Assembly: GCF_009812055.1 (NCBI RefSeq)
Contig: NZ_WQNH01000029.1
Location: forward strand, 1 to 64,000
Direction: 5' to 3'
Source of the DNA: Chelativorans xinjiangensis
GTDB taxonomy: Bacteria; Pseudomonadota; Alphaproteobacteria; Rhizobiales; Rhizobiaceae
DNA: 64,000 nt
Part shown: positions 10,969-18,745 of the stretch, one piece after another
How positions within the stretch are numbered: position 1 is the first letter of the stretch
Layout of the letters: every line of letters begins with the position of its first letter
Notes under the pieces: generated by a model
Databases searched by the model: none
What the model was told of the DNA's origin: nothing
The model's input: the letters and a program-made list of their open reading frames with translations, nothing else
Program-made: the position numbers and the translations under genes

Positions 10969-12240
10969 TCAGCCATCTCCTCTGAAACGGCCCGCTCTGA
11001 ACGGGCGAAGGTCGATCGACGCAGATTGCTCCAGCACGAGGTCACGGATCAAGCGGCCCGTTGCCGCCGCCTGCGTCAACCCCAGATGGCCGTGCCCGAA
11101 AGCATAGAGGACGTGCGGCTCGTTCCGCGCCCTGTCGATGACAGGCAGCGAATCCGGCATCGACGGTCGGTAGCCCATCCACTGCCGGCCACCCTCGGTC
11201 TTCAGGCCCGGCAGGAACCGGGCGGCTTTCTCCAACATGGCGCGCGAGCGCGAAAAATTGGGCGGCCGCTTCAGCCCACCGAGTTCCACCGCTCCGCCGA
11301 TGCGCAGGCCGCTGTCAAGCGGCGTGACGACAAAGCCGTGGCCGGAGAAGATGAGCTGCCTTTTCACATCGAAGGCGCCGGCCGGCAGCGTCGTGTTGTA
11401 GCCGCGCTCCGTCTCCAGCGGCACACGGTCGCCGAAGGCGGCGGCGAAGGGCCGCGACCACGCGCCGGCGGCGATCACCAGCTTCTCGCAGGTCAGCTTC
11501 TTGCCGCCGGCAAGGCTGACGGCGACGCCCTCTCCCTCGGTCCTGGCTGAGACCACGGTGGCCGGCATGAAGCGGGCACCGTGACGCTCGGCATGGGTCC
11601 AGACCGCCTGGCCCAGTCGCTGCGGGTCGGCCACCGTCTTCCAGCCGGGCGCGAACGTGCCGCGCACGAAGCAGTCCGAGAGGCCTGGCTGGCATTCGGC
11701 GATCTCATCCCGTTCCAGGTGCCGGAAAGGAATGTGGTAGCGCCGGCGCAGCTTCCACCCTTCCTGTGCCGCGCGAAACTCGGCTTCGCTCTCGTAAAGC
11801 TCCAGCGAGCCGTCCTCGCGCAACATGTGCCCGGTGCTGGAACGGGTCATCAGCCCCGACCATTCGCGCTCGGCAAGCGTCATCATCGCCACCTGCGCCG
11901 AGACGGCCTCCTCGAACGTCGACGGCCTTCCGGCGCGCATGAAGCGCCACAGCCAAGGCAGCAGCTTCGGCAGATAGGCGGGCGGGATGGAGAGCGGCCC
12001 CAGCGGATCGGCCAGCCAGCGCGGCACCTGGGCGAGCATGTTCTTGTGCGCCAGGGGCAGCACGTCCGAGAAGGCCAGCGCTCCGGCATTACCGGCACTC
12101 GTCTCCTCGCAGATGCCGGAGCGGTCGAGCACCAGCACGTCGCGCCCCGCCTCAGCCAGATAGGCGGCCACGGCAATGCCGATGATGCCGCCGCCGATGA
12201 CGACGACCTGCGCGTCCTTGCCCGTGCTCCGCCCCGCCAC
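10969..12240 (-). CDS. FAD-dependent D-amino acid (D-hydroxyproline) dehydrogenase
   Basis: DAO/DadA-family flavoprotein that most likely oxidises cis-4-hydroxy-D-proline to 1-pyrroline-4-hydroxy-2-carboxylate. The 423 residues begin with a Rossmann FAD motif VVVIGGGIIGIAVA at about 12-25 followed by an acidic end of strand 2 (VLDRSG). The C-terminal FAD motif reads HVLYAFGHGHLGLTQAAATGRL. It lies 14 bp after the DHDPS-family gene and 3 bp before the epimerase gene, which sets the substrate. By family alone it could act on other D-amino acids. Confidence 0.86.
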   Translation of the reverse strand: MAGRSTGKDAQVVVIGGGIIGIAVAAYLAEAGRDVLVLDRSGICEETSAGNAGALAFSDVLPLAHKNMLAQVPRWLADPLGPLSIPPAYLPKLLPWLWRFMRAGRPSTFEEAVSAQVAMMTLAEREWSGLMTRSSTGHMLREDGSLELYESEAEFRAAQEGWKLRRRYHIPFRHLERDEIAECQPGLSDCFVRGTFAPGWKTVADPQRLGQAVWTHAERHGARFMPATVVSARTEGEGVAVSLAGGKKLTCEKLVIAAGAWSRPFAAAFGDRVPLETERGYNTTLPAGAFDVKRQLIFSGHGFVVTPLDSGLRIGGAVELGGLKRPPNFSRSRAMLEKAARFLPGLKTEGGRQWMGYRPSMPDSLPVIDRARNEPHVLYAFGHGHLGLTQAAATGRLIRDLVLEQSASIDLRPFRAGRFRGDG

Positions 12241-12254
12241 GCTCGCTTCTCCAG

Positions 12255-13148
12255 CTATACCGCCGGCAACTCGGGCCGGCTGGCGATCGCTGCACGGACG
12301 GTCTTTTCGACCTGCGCCCGCCGCGCCCCCTCGAGCGGCTGGCGCGGCATGCGCACCCGCTCGTTGGAGCCGATCTCGATCGCCTCCGCCAGCTTGATGT
12401 TCTGCACCAGATAGGTGGAAACGTCGAGGTCGAGCAGCGGCCGGAACCAGCGGTAGATCGCCCGCGCCTCGTCGAGCCGCCCCGCCTTCATCAGCTTGTA
12501 GATGGCCACCGTCTCGCGCGGGAAGGCGGTGACGAGCCCCGCCACCCAGCCGACCGCGCCCGCCGCCAGCGCCTCGAAGGCGAGGTTGTCGACGCCGGTC
12601 AGAACCGCGAAGCGATCGCCGAAGGCGTTGATGATGTCGGTCGTGCGGCGGATGTCGTCGCAGGATTCCTTGACGGCGACGAACAGCTCGTCGCCGGCCA
12701 GCGCCTCCATAACCGGTACCGTTACGTCGACTCGGTATGCGATGCGGTTGGAGTAGATCATCACCGGCAACCCGCCGGCCGCGGCAACGGCCTTGAGCGT
12801 GGCCACCGTCTCGCGATCGTCCGTATGATAGATGGGGCTCGGCACGATCATCAGCCCGTCGGCGCCCGCGGCCGCGGCACGCCGGGCAAGCTCGGCGCCA
12901 TCGCGCGTGGCCGCTTCGTTGACCGTCATGAGCACCGGCTTTCCGCCGGCCACACCCTGCGCCGTCTTCAGGACCTGCAGCTTCTCCTCATGGCTGAGCA
13001 TCGGCCCTTCGCCGAGTGAGCCGGCGACGATGAGCCCATCGCAACCGGCATCCATCAAAAGTCCGAAGCAGCGTTCCATCTCCTTGTGATCGAGCGCATC
13101 CTCGGACGTGAATTTGGTCGTGACCGCGGGTAATACACCACTCCACAT
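12255..13148 (-). CDS. DHDPS-family protein, likely 1-pyrroline-4-hydroxy-2-carboxylate deaminase
   Basis: Class I aldolase-fold enzyme, 297 residues, expected to deaminate 1-pyrroline-4-hydroxy-2-carboxylate to alpha-ketoglutarate semialdehyde. The Schiff-base lysine is K160 in FVAVKES, and the conserved Tyr is Y132 in MIYSNRIAYRVD. The GSLGEGPML loop stands where DHDPS has GTTGE. It is the first gene of the minus-strand hydroxyproline operon, with GGAG 9 bases before the ATG and two operators upstream. Assignment to this step rests on the neighbouring epimerase and dehydrogenase. The next enzyme, a ketoglutarate-semialdehyde dehydrogenase, is not in the cluster. Confidence 0.83.
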   Translation of the reverse strand: MWSGVLPAVTTKFTSEDALDHKEMERCFGLLMDAGCDGLIVAGSLGEGPMLSHEEKLQVLKTAQGVAGGKPVLMTVNEAATRDGAELARRAAAAGADGLMIVPSPIYHTDDRETVATLKAVAAAGGLPVMIYSNRIAYRVDVTVPVMEALAGDELFVAVKESCDDIRRTTDIINAFGDRFAVLTGVDNLAFEALAAGAVGWVAGLVTAFPRETVAIYKLMKAGRLDEARAIYRWFRPLLDLDVSTYLVQNIKLAEAIEIGSNERVRMPRQPLEGARRAQVEKTVRAAIASRPELPAV

Positions 13149-13165
13149 TGATACGGATCTCCGTC

Positions 13166-13186
13166 TGATATATTAGTAATATATTA
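13166..13186. promoter_or_regulatory. GntR-type operator, copy 1
   Basis: Inverted repeat TGATATATT - AGT - AATATATTA, with 8 of 9 arm positions complementary. It lies 18 bp upstream of the DHDPS-family start codon in the divergent promoter. It matches copy 2 in 19 of 21 positions, the two start points being 57 bp apart. Confidence 0.8.
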
Positions 13187-13222
13187 CGCGGGAGAAATCT
13201 CCTGTCAACGGAGCAGGCCTCC

Positions 13223-13243
13223 TGATATATTAGCAATATATCA
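13223..13243. promoter_or_regulatory. GntR-type operator, copy 2
   Basis: Perfect inverted repeat TGATATATT - AGC - AATATATCA ending 11 bp before the GntR start codon. It is very AT-rich against a GC-rich background. A bound regulator would block both transcription and ribosome access for its own gene, so autorepression is likely. Confidence 0.85.
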
Positions 13244-13254
13244 ACGGAAGGATC

Positions 13255-13914
13255 ATGGCGGTTGGGTTGAAAGATCGGTCGGACGAGCGCGCAGCCGGGA
13301 AAGCCTATCGCGCCCTGGAGCGCATGGTGGTCACGCTGGAGCTGCCGCCCGGATCGATCACCACGGAGGGCGCCTTGATAGAGCGCCTGGGGCTGGGCCG
13401 GACCCCCGTGCGCGAAGCCATCCAACGCCTGGCTTGGGAAGGGCTGATGGAAGTGCGCCCGCGCGCCGGCCTGACCATCACACCGCTGAACGCCAGCGAC
13501 TGGCTGAAGGTCATCGAGGCAAGGCGTGGGGTGGAGGTGGCTCTAGCGCGCGCAGCCGCGCGCTTTGCAACGGAGGACACTGCAGTTCGCTTCCGCGAGG
13601 CGGCGGTCAGCATGCAAAAGGCGGTCGTCACCGGCAGCATCCTCGTCTTTCTTGAAGCGGACAAGGAACTGGACGAGGCAATGGCGGCGGCGGCCGACAA
13701 CCCCTTCGCCGCGCGTGTGGCCGCCCCCCTGCAGACCCACAGCCGTCGCTTCTGGTTCCGCTATCAGGCCGACACCGGGCTCGCCCACGCGGCCGAGCAG
13801 CATGTCCGCATCATCCGGGCCATCCTCGACGGCGACGAGAAGGAGGCCGGCCGCGAAGCCGACGCGCTGATGCGCCTCCTCAGAAAGCATGCCGAGGCGA
13901 CAGCGCGGCTATAA
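13255..13914 (+). CDS. GntR family (FCD) regulator of the hydroxyproline operon
   Basis: A 219-residue FadR-subfamily regulator. Its N-terminal winged helix-turn-helix (about 15-80) includes ITTEGALIERLGLGRTPVREAIQRL. An alpha-helical FCD ligand domain follows (about 90-215), with the metal-binding pattern ending in AAEQHVRIIRAILDGDE. It is divergent from the hydroxyproline operon and is flanked by the two matching operators. The likely inducer is hydroxyproline or a breakdown product, by analogy with known hydroxyproline regulators of rhizobia. The ligand is inference. Confidence 0.88.
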   Translation: MAVGLKDRSDERAAGKAYRALERMVVTLELPPGSITTEGALIERLGLGRTPVREAIQRLAWEGLMEVRPRAGLTITPLNASDWLKVIEARRGVEVALARAAARFATEDTAVRFREAAVSMQKAVVTGSILVFLEADKELDEAMAAAADNPFAARVAAPLQTHSRRFWFRYQADTGLAHAAEQHVRIIRAILDGDEKEAGREADALMRLLRKHAEATARL

Positions 13915-13931
13915 GTACCGGGACCTGTGAC

Positions 13932-14249
13932 TTACACGCCTTCGCCGACGTTGCGTGCGTAGGTGTCATCCCACCCTTCACCGGCCGCAACGATGCAGCT
14001 CTGGCCGTTGATATCGGTGGTGAGGATCGTCCAGCTGCCCTTTTCGGAGGCGAACACCTCCATCACCACCTGCTCGCCGACCAAACCGAGCGCCTTCTGG
14101 TTTTCATTGAACTGAAACCCGAGCTGCGAGACTAATTCGTTGCGCGGTGCGCAAACATTTCCCTGGCTGGTCGCCTGCTGTGCGCCGGTGAAGAGCACGA
14201 CGCCAGCCAGCGCCGTCAAACCGAAGCCGGCTTTCATGGCCTTTCTCAT
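13932..14249 (-). CDS. Exported small protein, paralogue A of a tandem pair
   Basis: A 105-residue protein with a signal peptide (from MRKAMKAGFGLTALAG to about residue 28). The ATG at 14249 is chosen because AGGAGG stands 7 bases before it. The reading frame stays open further upstream without support. The mature part has two cysteines (near its start, NVCAPR, and in NGQSCIVAAGEGW) and a conserved block GLVG..V..EVF.S..GSWTIL. It clearly resembles the next gene upstream, 162 bp away on the same strand, so the two are a duplication. I do not know a function. The likely place is the periplasm, with one disulfide. Confidence 0.75.
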   Translation of the reverse strand: MRKAMKAGFGLTALAGVVLFTGAQQATSQGNVCAPRNELVSQLGFQFNENQKALGLVGEQVVMEVFASEKGSWTILTTDINGQSCIVAAGEGWDDTYARNVGEGV

Positions 14250-14411
14250 ATCTCTACCTCCTGCCGCCGCGCGGGCACCGCATGCCGCTCGCGGAGGCGT
14301 TCTGGTGTTGCGCCCACAGCGCACCTCTCGATTGATAACTGAGAAAGGCGCAGGCCGTTCCATGACAGTCACCAAAACAGGACCGCCTGCTGCCGAGCCT
14401 GCAGGCACCTG

Positions 14412-14729
14412 TCAGCCCGGCGCCCGCCACGTCACATCGTGGCCGGCGAGGGCGGGAACGTCTTCCCAGCCGTCCCCCGTAGCGACGATGCAGGTCTGCC
14501 GGTCGGGCCCGGTCATGAGGATTGTCCACGTGCCTTCAGGGGACAGGAAGAGTTCGACAATCGCTCGATTGCCGACCAGTCCATAGCCGTGCTGCCGCTC
14601 CTGGAAGCGTTCGCCCAGGAATTCCACCATATTACCGCGCTGGCCGCAGCGCAGCGGCTGGGCGGCGGCCACCGTCGCGGTTCCGGCGATCAGCGCCGCC
14701 AGAACGAGTTTCGAGATATTGCGTGCCAT
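14412..14729 (-). CDS. Exported small protein, paralogue B of a tandem pair
   Basis: A 105-residue protein with signal peptide MARNISKLVLAALIAGTATVAAA. The mature part has one cysteine near its start (LRCGQRG) and one in RQTCIVATGDGWEDV. It also has GLVGNRAIVELFLSPEGTWTIL, the same block as paralogue A. Ribosome site GGAGGTGCC lies just before the ATG. Both copies have exactly the same length and cysteine pattern. Small exported proteins of this type occur widely in Rhizobiales, but I cannot name a function. Confidence 0.75.
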   Translation of the reverse strand: MARNISKLVLAALIAGTATVAAAQPLRCGQRGNMVEFLGERFQERQHGYGLVGNRAIVELFLSPEGTWTILMTGPDRQTCIVATGDGWEDVPALAGHDVTWRAPG

Positions 14730-14892
14730 GGGGCACCTCCTTTGCCGTCAGTCCCGGCAAACGGAGACGCGTCGCCGCCCTCAGCTTGCCGGAGCCCGTG
14801 AGCGTGACTGTTCGTCGATCACCGTTTCGCTCCTTGCTTCTTCCGGTGTTCCGGCAGGGACCATTGGCCCTTTGTTGACGACATGGGCATTT

Positions 14893-14919
14893 CCGCCCGC
14901 CCCAGCAAGGGGCGGGCGG
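14893..14919. terminator. Strong GC hairpin after mmsA, possible terminator
   Basis: An 11-bp perfect stem CCGCCCGCCCC / GGGGCGGGCGG with a 5-base loop lies 50 bp past the mmsA stop. No T-run follows on the minus strand, so termination would be weak or factor-assisted. The rest of 14730-14968 shows nothing else I can support. Confidence 0.45.
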
Positions 14920-14968
14920 TAAACTCCGCGCGAGCGGCAGTTGTGCCGGGCGGGATGAAAATGCCCGT

Positions 14969-16465
14969 TCAGCGCATCGTCGGGATGACGAACTCCGCGC
15001 CATCCTTCACGCCCGACGGCCAGCGTGAGGTGACCGTCTTGGTCTTCGTGTAGAAGCGGAAGGCGTCGGGCCCGTGCTGGTTGAGGTCGCCGAAGGCCGA
15101 GGCCTTCCAGCCACCGAAGGTGTAATAGGCGATCGGCACCGGGATCGGCACGTTGACGCCCACCATGCCGACCTCGACGCGCGCCGCGAAGTCGCGCGCG
15201 GCATCCCCGTCGCGGGTGAAGATGGCGACGCCGTTGCCGTATTCGTGGTCGTTCGGCAGCGCAAGCGCCTCTTCGTAGGTGTTGGCGCGCACGATGGAGA
15301 GGACGGGACCGAAGATCTCCTCCTTGTAGATGCGCATGTCGGGCGTCACCTCGTCGAACAGGCAACCGCCCATGTAGTAGCCGTCCTCGTAGCCCTGCAT
15401 GGTGAAGCCGCGGCCATCGACGACGAGTTTCGCGCCTTCCTCGACACCGAGGTCGACGTAGCCCTTCACGCGCTCCAGCGCTTCCTTCGTCACCAGCGGA
15501 CCGAAATCGGCGGAGGCGTCCGTGGAGGGCCCCACCTTCAGGCTTTCAACGCGCGGAATGAGCTTTTCAACCAGCCGATCCGCCGTCTCCTTGCCCACGG
15601 GTACGGCGACGGAGACCGCCATGCAGCGCTCGCCCGCCGATCCGTAGCCGGCGCCGATCAGCGCGTCGACCGTCTGGTCCATATCGGCGTCGGGCATGAC
15701 GATGAGGTGGTTCTTCGCCCCGCCGAAGCACTGCGCGCGCTTGCCGTTGGCGGTGGCCCGGCCGTAGATGTACTTCGCAATCGGCGTCGACCCGACGAAG
15801 CCGACCGCCTTGATGTCGGGATCGTCGAGGAGGGCGTCGACCGCCTCCTTGTCGCCGTTGACGACGTTGAGCACGCCCGCCGGCAGCCCCGCCTCAAGGA
15901 AGAACTCGGCGATCCGTAGCGGCACGCTCGGATCGCGCTCCGACGGCTTCAGCACATAGGCGTTGCCGCAGGCGAGCGCCGGGGCGATCTTCCACAGCGG
16001 GATCATGGCCGGGAAGTTGAACGGCGTGATGCCCGCGACCACGCCGAGCGGTTGGCGCATCGAATAGACGTCGATGCCGCGCCCCGCGCCCTCCGTGTAT
16101 TCGCCCTTCATCATATGCGGCGCGCCGATGCACACCTCAACCACTTCCAACCCGCGCTGGATGTCGCCCTTGGCGTCGGGGATCGTCTTGCCGTGCTCGC
16201 GCGCCAGAAGCTCGGCGAGCGAATCGTACTCCTTGTGCACCAGATCCAGGAACTTCATGAGCACGCGCACCCGGCGCTGCGGGTTGGTGGCCGCCCATTC
16301 GGGCTGCGCGGCCTTGGCGTTCTCTACCGCCTGGCGCACTTCCGCGGCCGAGGCGAGCGCCACCTTGCCGCGCACGGTGCCGTCCATGGGCTGCATAACG
16401 TTCTGCGAGCGGCCGCTCGTACCGGCGACGCGCTTGCCGCCGATGAAATGACCGATGTCCTCCAT
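14969..16465 (-). CDS. mmsA: Methylmalonate-semialdehyde dehydrogenase (CoA-acylating)
   Basis: Oxidises methylmalonate semialdehyde or malonate semialdehyde to propionyl- or acetyl-CoA with NAD and CoA, in valine and inositol breakdown. The 498 residues match the family length. The catalytic Cys is C281 in GSAGERCMAV. GGAKNHLIVMPDAD places Asn (about 252) where ordinary aldehyde dehydrogenases have the general-base Glu, the hallmark of the CoA-acylating type. The ATG at 16465 has GGGAGAG about 6 bases upstream. The frame stays open beyond it, but that part runs opposite the LysR gene and is not coding. A LysR regulator is divergent and probably controls it. Confidence 0.93.
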   Translation of the reverse strand: MEDIGHFIGGKRVAGTSGRSQNVMQPMDGTVRGKVALASAAEVRQAVENAKAAQPEWAATNPQRRVRVLMKFLDLVHKEYDSLAELLAREHGKTIPDAKGDIQRGLEVVEVCIGAPHMMKGEYTEGAGRGIDVYSMRQPLGVVAGITPFNFPAMIPLWKIAPALACGNAYVLKPSERDPSVPLRIAEFFLEAGLPAGVLNVVNGDKEAVDALLDDPDIKAVGFVGSTPIAKYIYGRATANGKRAQCFGGAKNHLIVMPDADMDQTVDALIGAGYGSAGERCMAVSVAVPVGKETADRLVEKLIPRVESLKVGPSTDASADFGPLVTKEALERVKGYVDLGVEEGAKLVVDGRGFTMQGYEDGYYMGGCLFDEVTPDMRIYKEEIFGPVLSIVRANTYEEALALPNDHEYGNGVAIFTRDGDAARDFAARVEVGMVGVNVPIPVPIAYYTFGGWKASAFGDLNQHGPDAFRFYTKTKTVTSRWPSGVKDGAEFVIPTMR

Positions 16466-16532
16466 GAGAGTCTCTCCCTGCATTGCTGATGGACGCGATT
16501 GTCCCGCTTCCGCAGAGCGAATGCAACGTGAG

Positions 16533-16597
16533 GAAAATCGCATCCGTTGTGCATAAATTATAGCACTGCTAGAAAATGCCGTGCGAAAAATCGCATC
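16533..16597. promoter_or_regulatory. Candidate LysR binding region between mmsA and its regulator
   Basis: The divergent promoter has an imperfect inverted repeat GTGCATAAATTATAGCAC at 16549-16566. Two direct repeats flank it: GAAAATCGCATCC at 16533 and GAAAAATCGCATCG at 16584. The T-rich/A-rich dyad is what LysR-type regulators bind. The factor is inferred from the adjacent gene. Confidence 0.45.
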
Positions 16598-16607
16598 GGA
16601 GGTGTCG

Positions 16608-17489
16608 GTGAATTGGGATGACATACGCATTTTCCTGGCGGTGGCCCGCGCCGGCCAGATTCTGGGCGCTGCCAGACGGCTCGGCCTCAACCACGCCACC
16701 GTTTCGCGCCGCATCGCCGCCCTGGAGCAAGCCGTCGGCGCAAAACTCTTCCACCGTCTCACCACCGGCAGCGAGTTGACGCCGGCAGGCGAGCGCCTGC
16801 TCGCCATCGCCGAGCGCATGGAGGCGGACACGATCTCCGCCCGCGCCGAACTCGCCGGCGAGGGCGAGGAGATTTCGGGCACCGTGCGCATCGGTGCGCC
16901 GGACGGCTTCGGCGTCGCCTTCCTGGCCCCGCGGCTCGGCCGGCTGACGGCGATCCATCCGGACCTTGCTATCCAGCTTGTGCCGGTACCGCGCTCCTTC
17001 TCGCTGTCGCGGCGCGAAGCCGACATCGCCATCACCGTCGACCGCCCCACCGAAGGCCGCCTCGTCGCCGGCAAGCTGGTCGACTACACGCTCGGCCTCT
17101 ACGCCTCCGGGGCTTATGTGGCCGAACACGGCCTCCCCGAGAGCGCCGAGGCCCTCTCGACCCACCGCCTGGTCGGTTACGTGCCGGACCTCGTCATCAG
17201 CCCGACGCTCGACTACGCGGCGGAAATTTCCGAGGAATGGAGCGCCGCCTTCGCCGTCTCTTCGGCCATGGGCCAGGTGGAGGCGGTGCGGGCGGGCACC
17301 GGCATCGGCATCCTGCACACCTTCATCGCCCGCGCCTATCGGGACCTCGTGCCGGTGCCCTTCGCAGAGCCAATCCGCCGCAGCTACTGGCTCGTCTACC
17401 ACGAATCCATGCACCCAACCCGCCGCATCCAGGCGGTGGCCGCGTTCATCGGCGAGATCGTGGAGCAGGAGAGAGCGCTGTTCGTTTAA
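16608..17489 (+). CDS. LysR family regulator, likely of mmsA
   Basis: A 293-residue LysR-type regulator. The N-terminal helix-turn-helix (about 1-60) reads NWDDIRIFLAVARAG...GAARRLGLNHATVSRRIAALE. A substrate-binding domain follows (from about 90, GTVRIGAPDGFGVAFLAPRL). The GTG at 16608 is preferred because CGGAGG lies 5-6 bases before it and the usual NWDDIR start follows. GTG codons at 16581 and 16602 are alternatives. Divergent orientation to mmsA suggests it senses an intermediate of that pathway. Confidence 0.88.
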   Translation: MNWDDIRIFLAVARAGQILGAARRLGLNHATVSRRIAALEQAVGAKLFHRLTTGSELTPAGERLLAIAERMEADTISARAELAGEGEEISGTVRIGAPDGFGVAFLAPRLGRLTAIHPDLAIQLVPVPRSFSLSRREADIAITVDRPTEGRLVAGKLVDYTLGLYASGAYVAEHGLPESAEALSTHRLVGYVPDLVISPTLDYAAEISEEWSAAFAVSSAMGQVEAVRAGTGIGILHTFIARAYRDLVPVPFAEPIRRSYWLVYHESMHPTRRIQAVAAFIGEIVEQERALFV

Positions 17490-17566
17490 GATTCGGTACC
17501 CTCTAAGGCGCCCGGCATTCTCCTCCCCGCCTTGAAATCCGTTCAACCCGCTGCCATCCTCGCCCG

Positions 17567-18466
17567 ATGTCCCCGGAGCGTCCCCGCCTACCGCCCTTCG
17601 CCGCGCTGCGCGCCTTCCATGCCGCCGCCAGCTACGATCGCTTCCGCGACGCCGCCGAGGCGCTCGGCATCACCGAATCGGCCATCAGCCACCAGGTGCG
17701 GCGCCTTGAGGAATACCTCCATGTGGCGCTGTTCGAACGCACCGGCAGCGGTGCGCGGCTGACGCCGGCCGGGCAGCGCTATCTGGAGGCGATCGACCCG
17801 GCGATCCGCCAGATCCAGACGGCGACCGAGGCCCTGCTGGGCGGGACGGGGCGCAAGGTCGTGCGGCTCACTCTGCCCGCCTCCCTCGCCGCGACCTGGC
17901 TCATCCCCCATCTCAGCGCCTTCGAGCGGGCATATCCGGACATCGAGCTGCAACTGGTCACGACGACCCGCGTGCTCGACCTCAGGCGCAACCAGATCGA
18001 TCTCGCCATACGCCACGGCAAGGGCCCGTGGCCCGGCGTCGCATCCGAATTTCTGCTCCACGAAACCGCTTTCCCCGTCGCCGCGCCCGGCTATCTGGCG
18101 GTACGCGAGGGTGAGGACCCGCATGCCGCCGTCAGCCGTACCCGCCTCATCGTCAACACCCGCTCACCCGACGAGTGGGAGGAGTGGAGCCGGGCGCGCG
18201 GGCTATCCACGCTCACGCCCGCCGCCACCTTCGAGATCGAAGGCCAGGAGGAGGCCCTGCGGGTCGCTGAGCGGGGGCTGGGGCTGGCGATCGGCCGCCG
18301 GCTCTTCATCGAGGATCGCCTGGCGAACGGAACGCTGGTCGCGCCGTTCGGCGCAGCCGACCCCAGCGGTGCCGCCTACTACCTGTGCCGGCCCAACGGC
18401 GTAACGCCCACCGCTGCTGCCCGCCGAACAGAGCGCTGGCTGCACGAGCTTGCCGTCGAGACTTGA
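17567..18466 (+). CDS. LysR family regulator, GcvA-like
   Basis: A 299-residue LysR-type regulator of the GcvA group. It opens with RLPPFAALRAFHAAA and a helix-turn-helix ending ITESAISHQVRRLEEYL. The effector domain has the GcvA-type pattern DLRRNQIDLAIRHGKGPWPG. It follows the first LysR gene by 77 bp on the same strand. A 51-codon ORF follows it 105 bp downstream. Its target is not evident; GcvA-like proteins usually act on nearby or unlinked metabolic genes. Confidence 0.87.
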   Translation: MSPERPRLPPFAALRAFHAAASYDRFRDAAEALGITESAISHQVRRLEEYLHVALFERTGSGARLTPAGQRYLEAIDPAIRQIQTATEALLGGTGRKVVRLTLPASLAATWLIPHLSAFERAYPDIELQLVTTTRVLDLRRNQIDLAIRHGKGPWPGVASEFLLHETAFPVAAPGYLAVREGEDPHAAVSRTRLIVNTRSPDEWEEWSRARGLSTLTPAATFEIEGQEEALRVAERGLGLAIGRRLFIEDRLANGTLVAPFGAADPSGAAYYLCRPNGVTPTAAARRTERWLHELAVET

Positions 18467-18571
18467 ATTTCTGTCAAGTCGCATTGAGTCGATCTCGCTG
18501 GCATGCAGCGCCGATTTCACTATCTTCCTCCATAAAAGACCCCTCGGCCCCCAGATCTATTGGAGGATGAC

Positions 18572-18727
18572 ATGAAAATCGTTCGCACTTTCGTCGACTC
18601 GCTGCTGACGGATATCCGCTACCAGCAACTCGGACGCCGCCCGCGCGTCTACACCACCCTTGCGCCGTTGGGCTTGGCGCCGTTGGTCGGGACGCCGCCG
18701 TCCCGTACGGACGACCGGCGCCGATAA
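18572..18727 (+). CDS. Small basic ORF of unknown function
   Basis: A 51-codon ORF (MKIVRTFVDSLLTDIRYQQL, then an Arg/Pro-rich tail ending DDRRR). TGGAGG lies 6 bases before the ATG, a strong ribosome site. It is amphipathic at the N-terminus and very basic overall. It lies between the GcvA-like regulator and the convergent pfk gene, whose stop is 18 bp away. It vaguely recalls small DUF1127-like Arg-rich proteins, but no motif is clear. Confidence 0.45.
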   Translation: MKIVRTFVDSLLTDIRYQQLGRRPRVYTTLAPLGLAPLVGTPPSRTDDRRR

Positions 18728-18745
18728 CCGGGACAGCCGCGAATA

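Noticed and set aside
16466-17074. In-frame extension of mmsA by about 200 codons upstream
   Set aside because: It runs opposite the LysR gene, lacks aldehyde dehydrogenase similarity, and a good ribosome site precedes the ATG at 16465.
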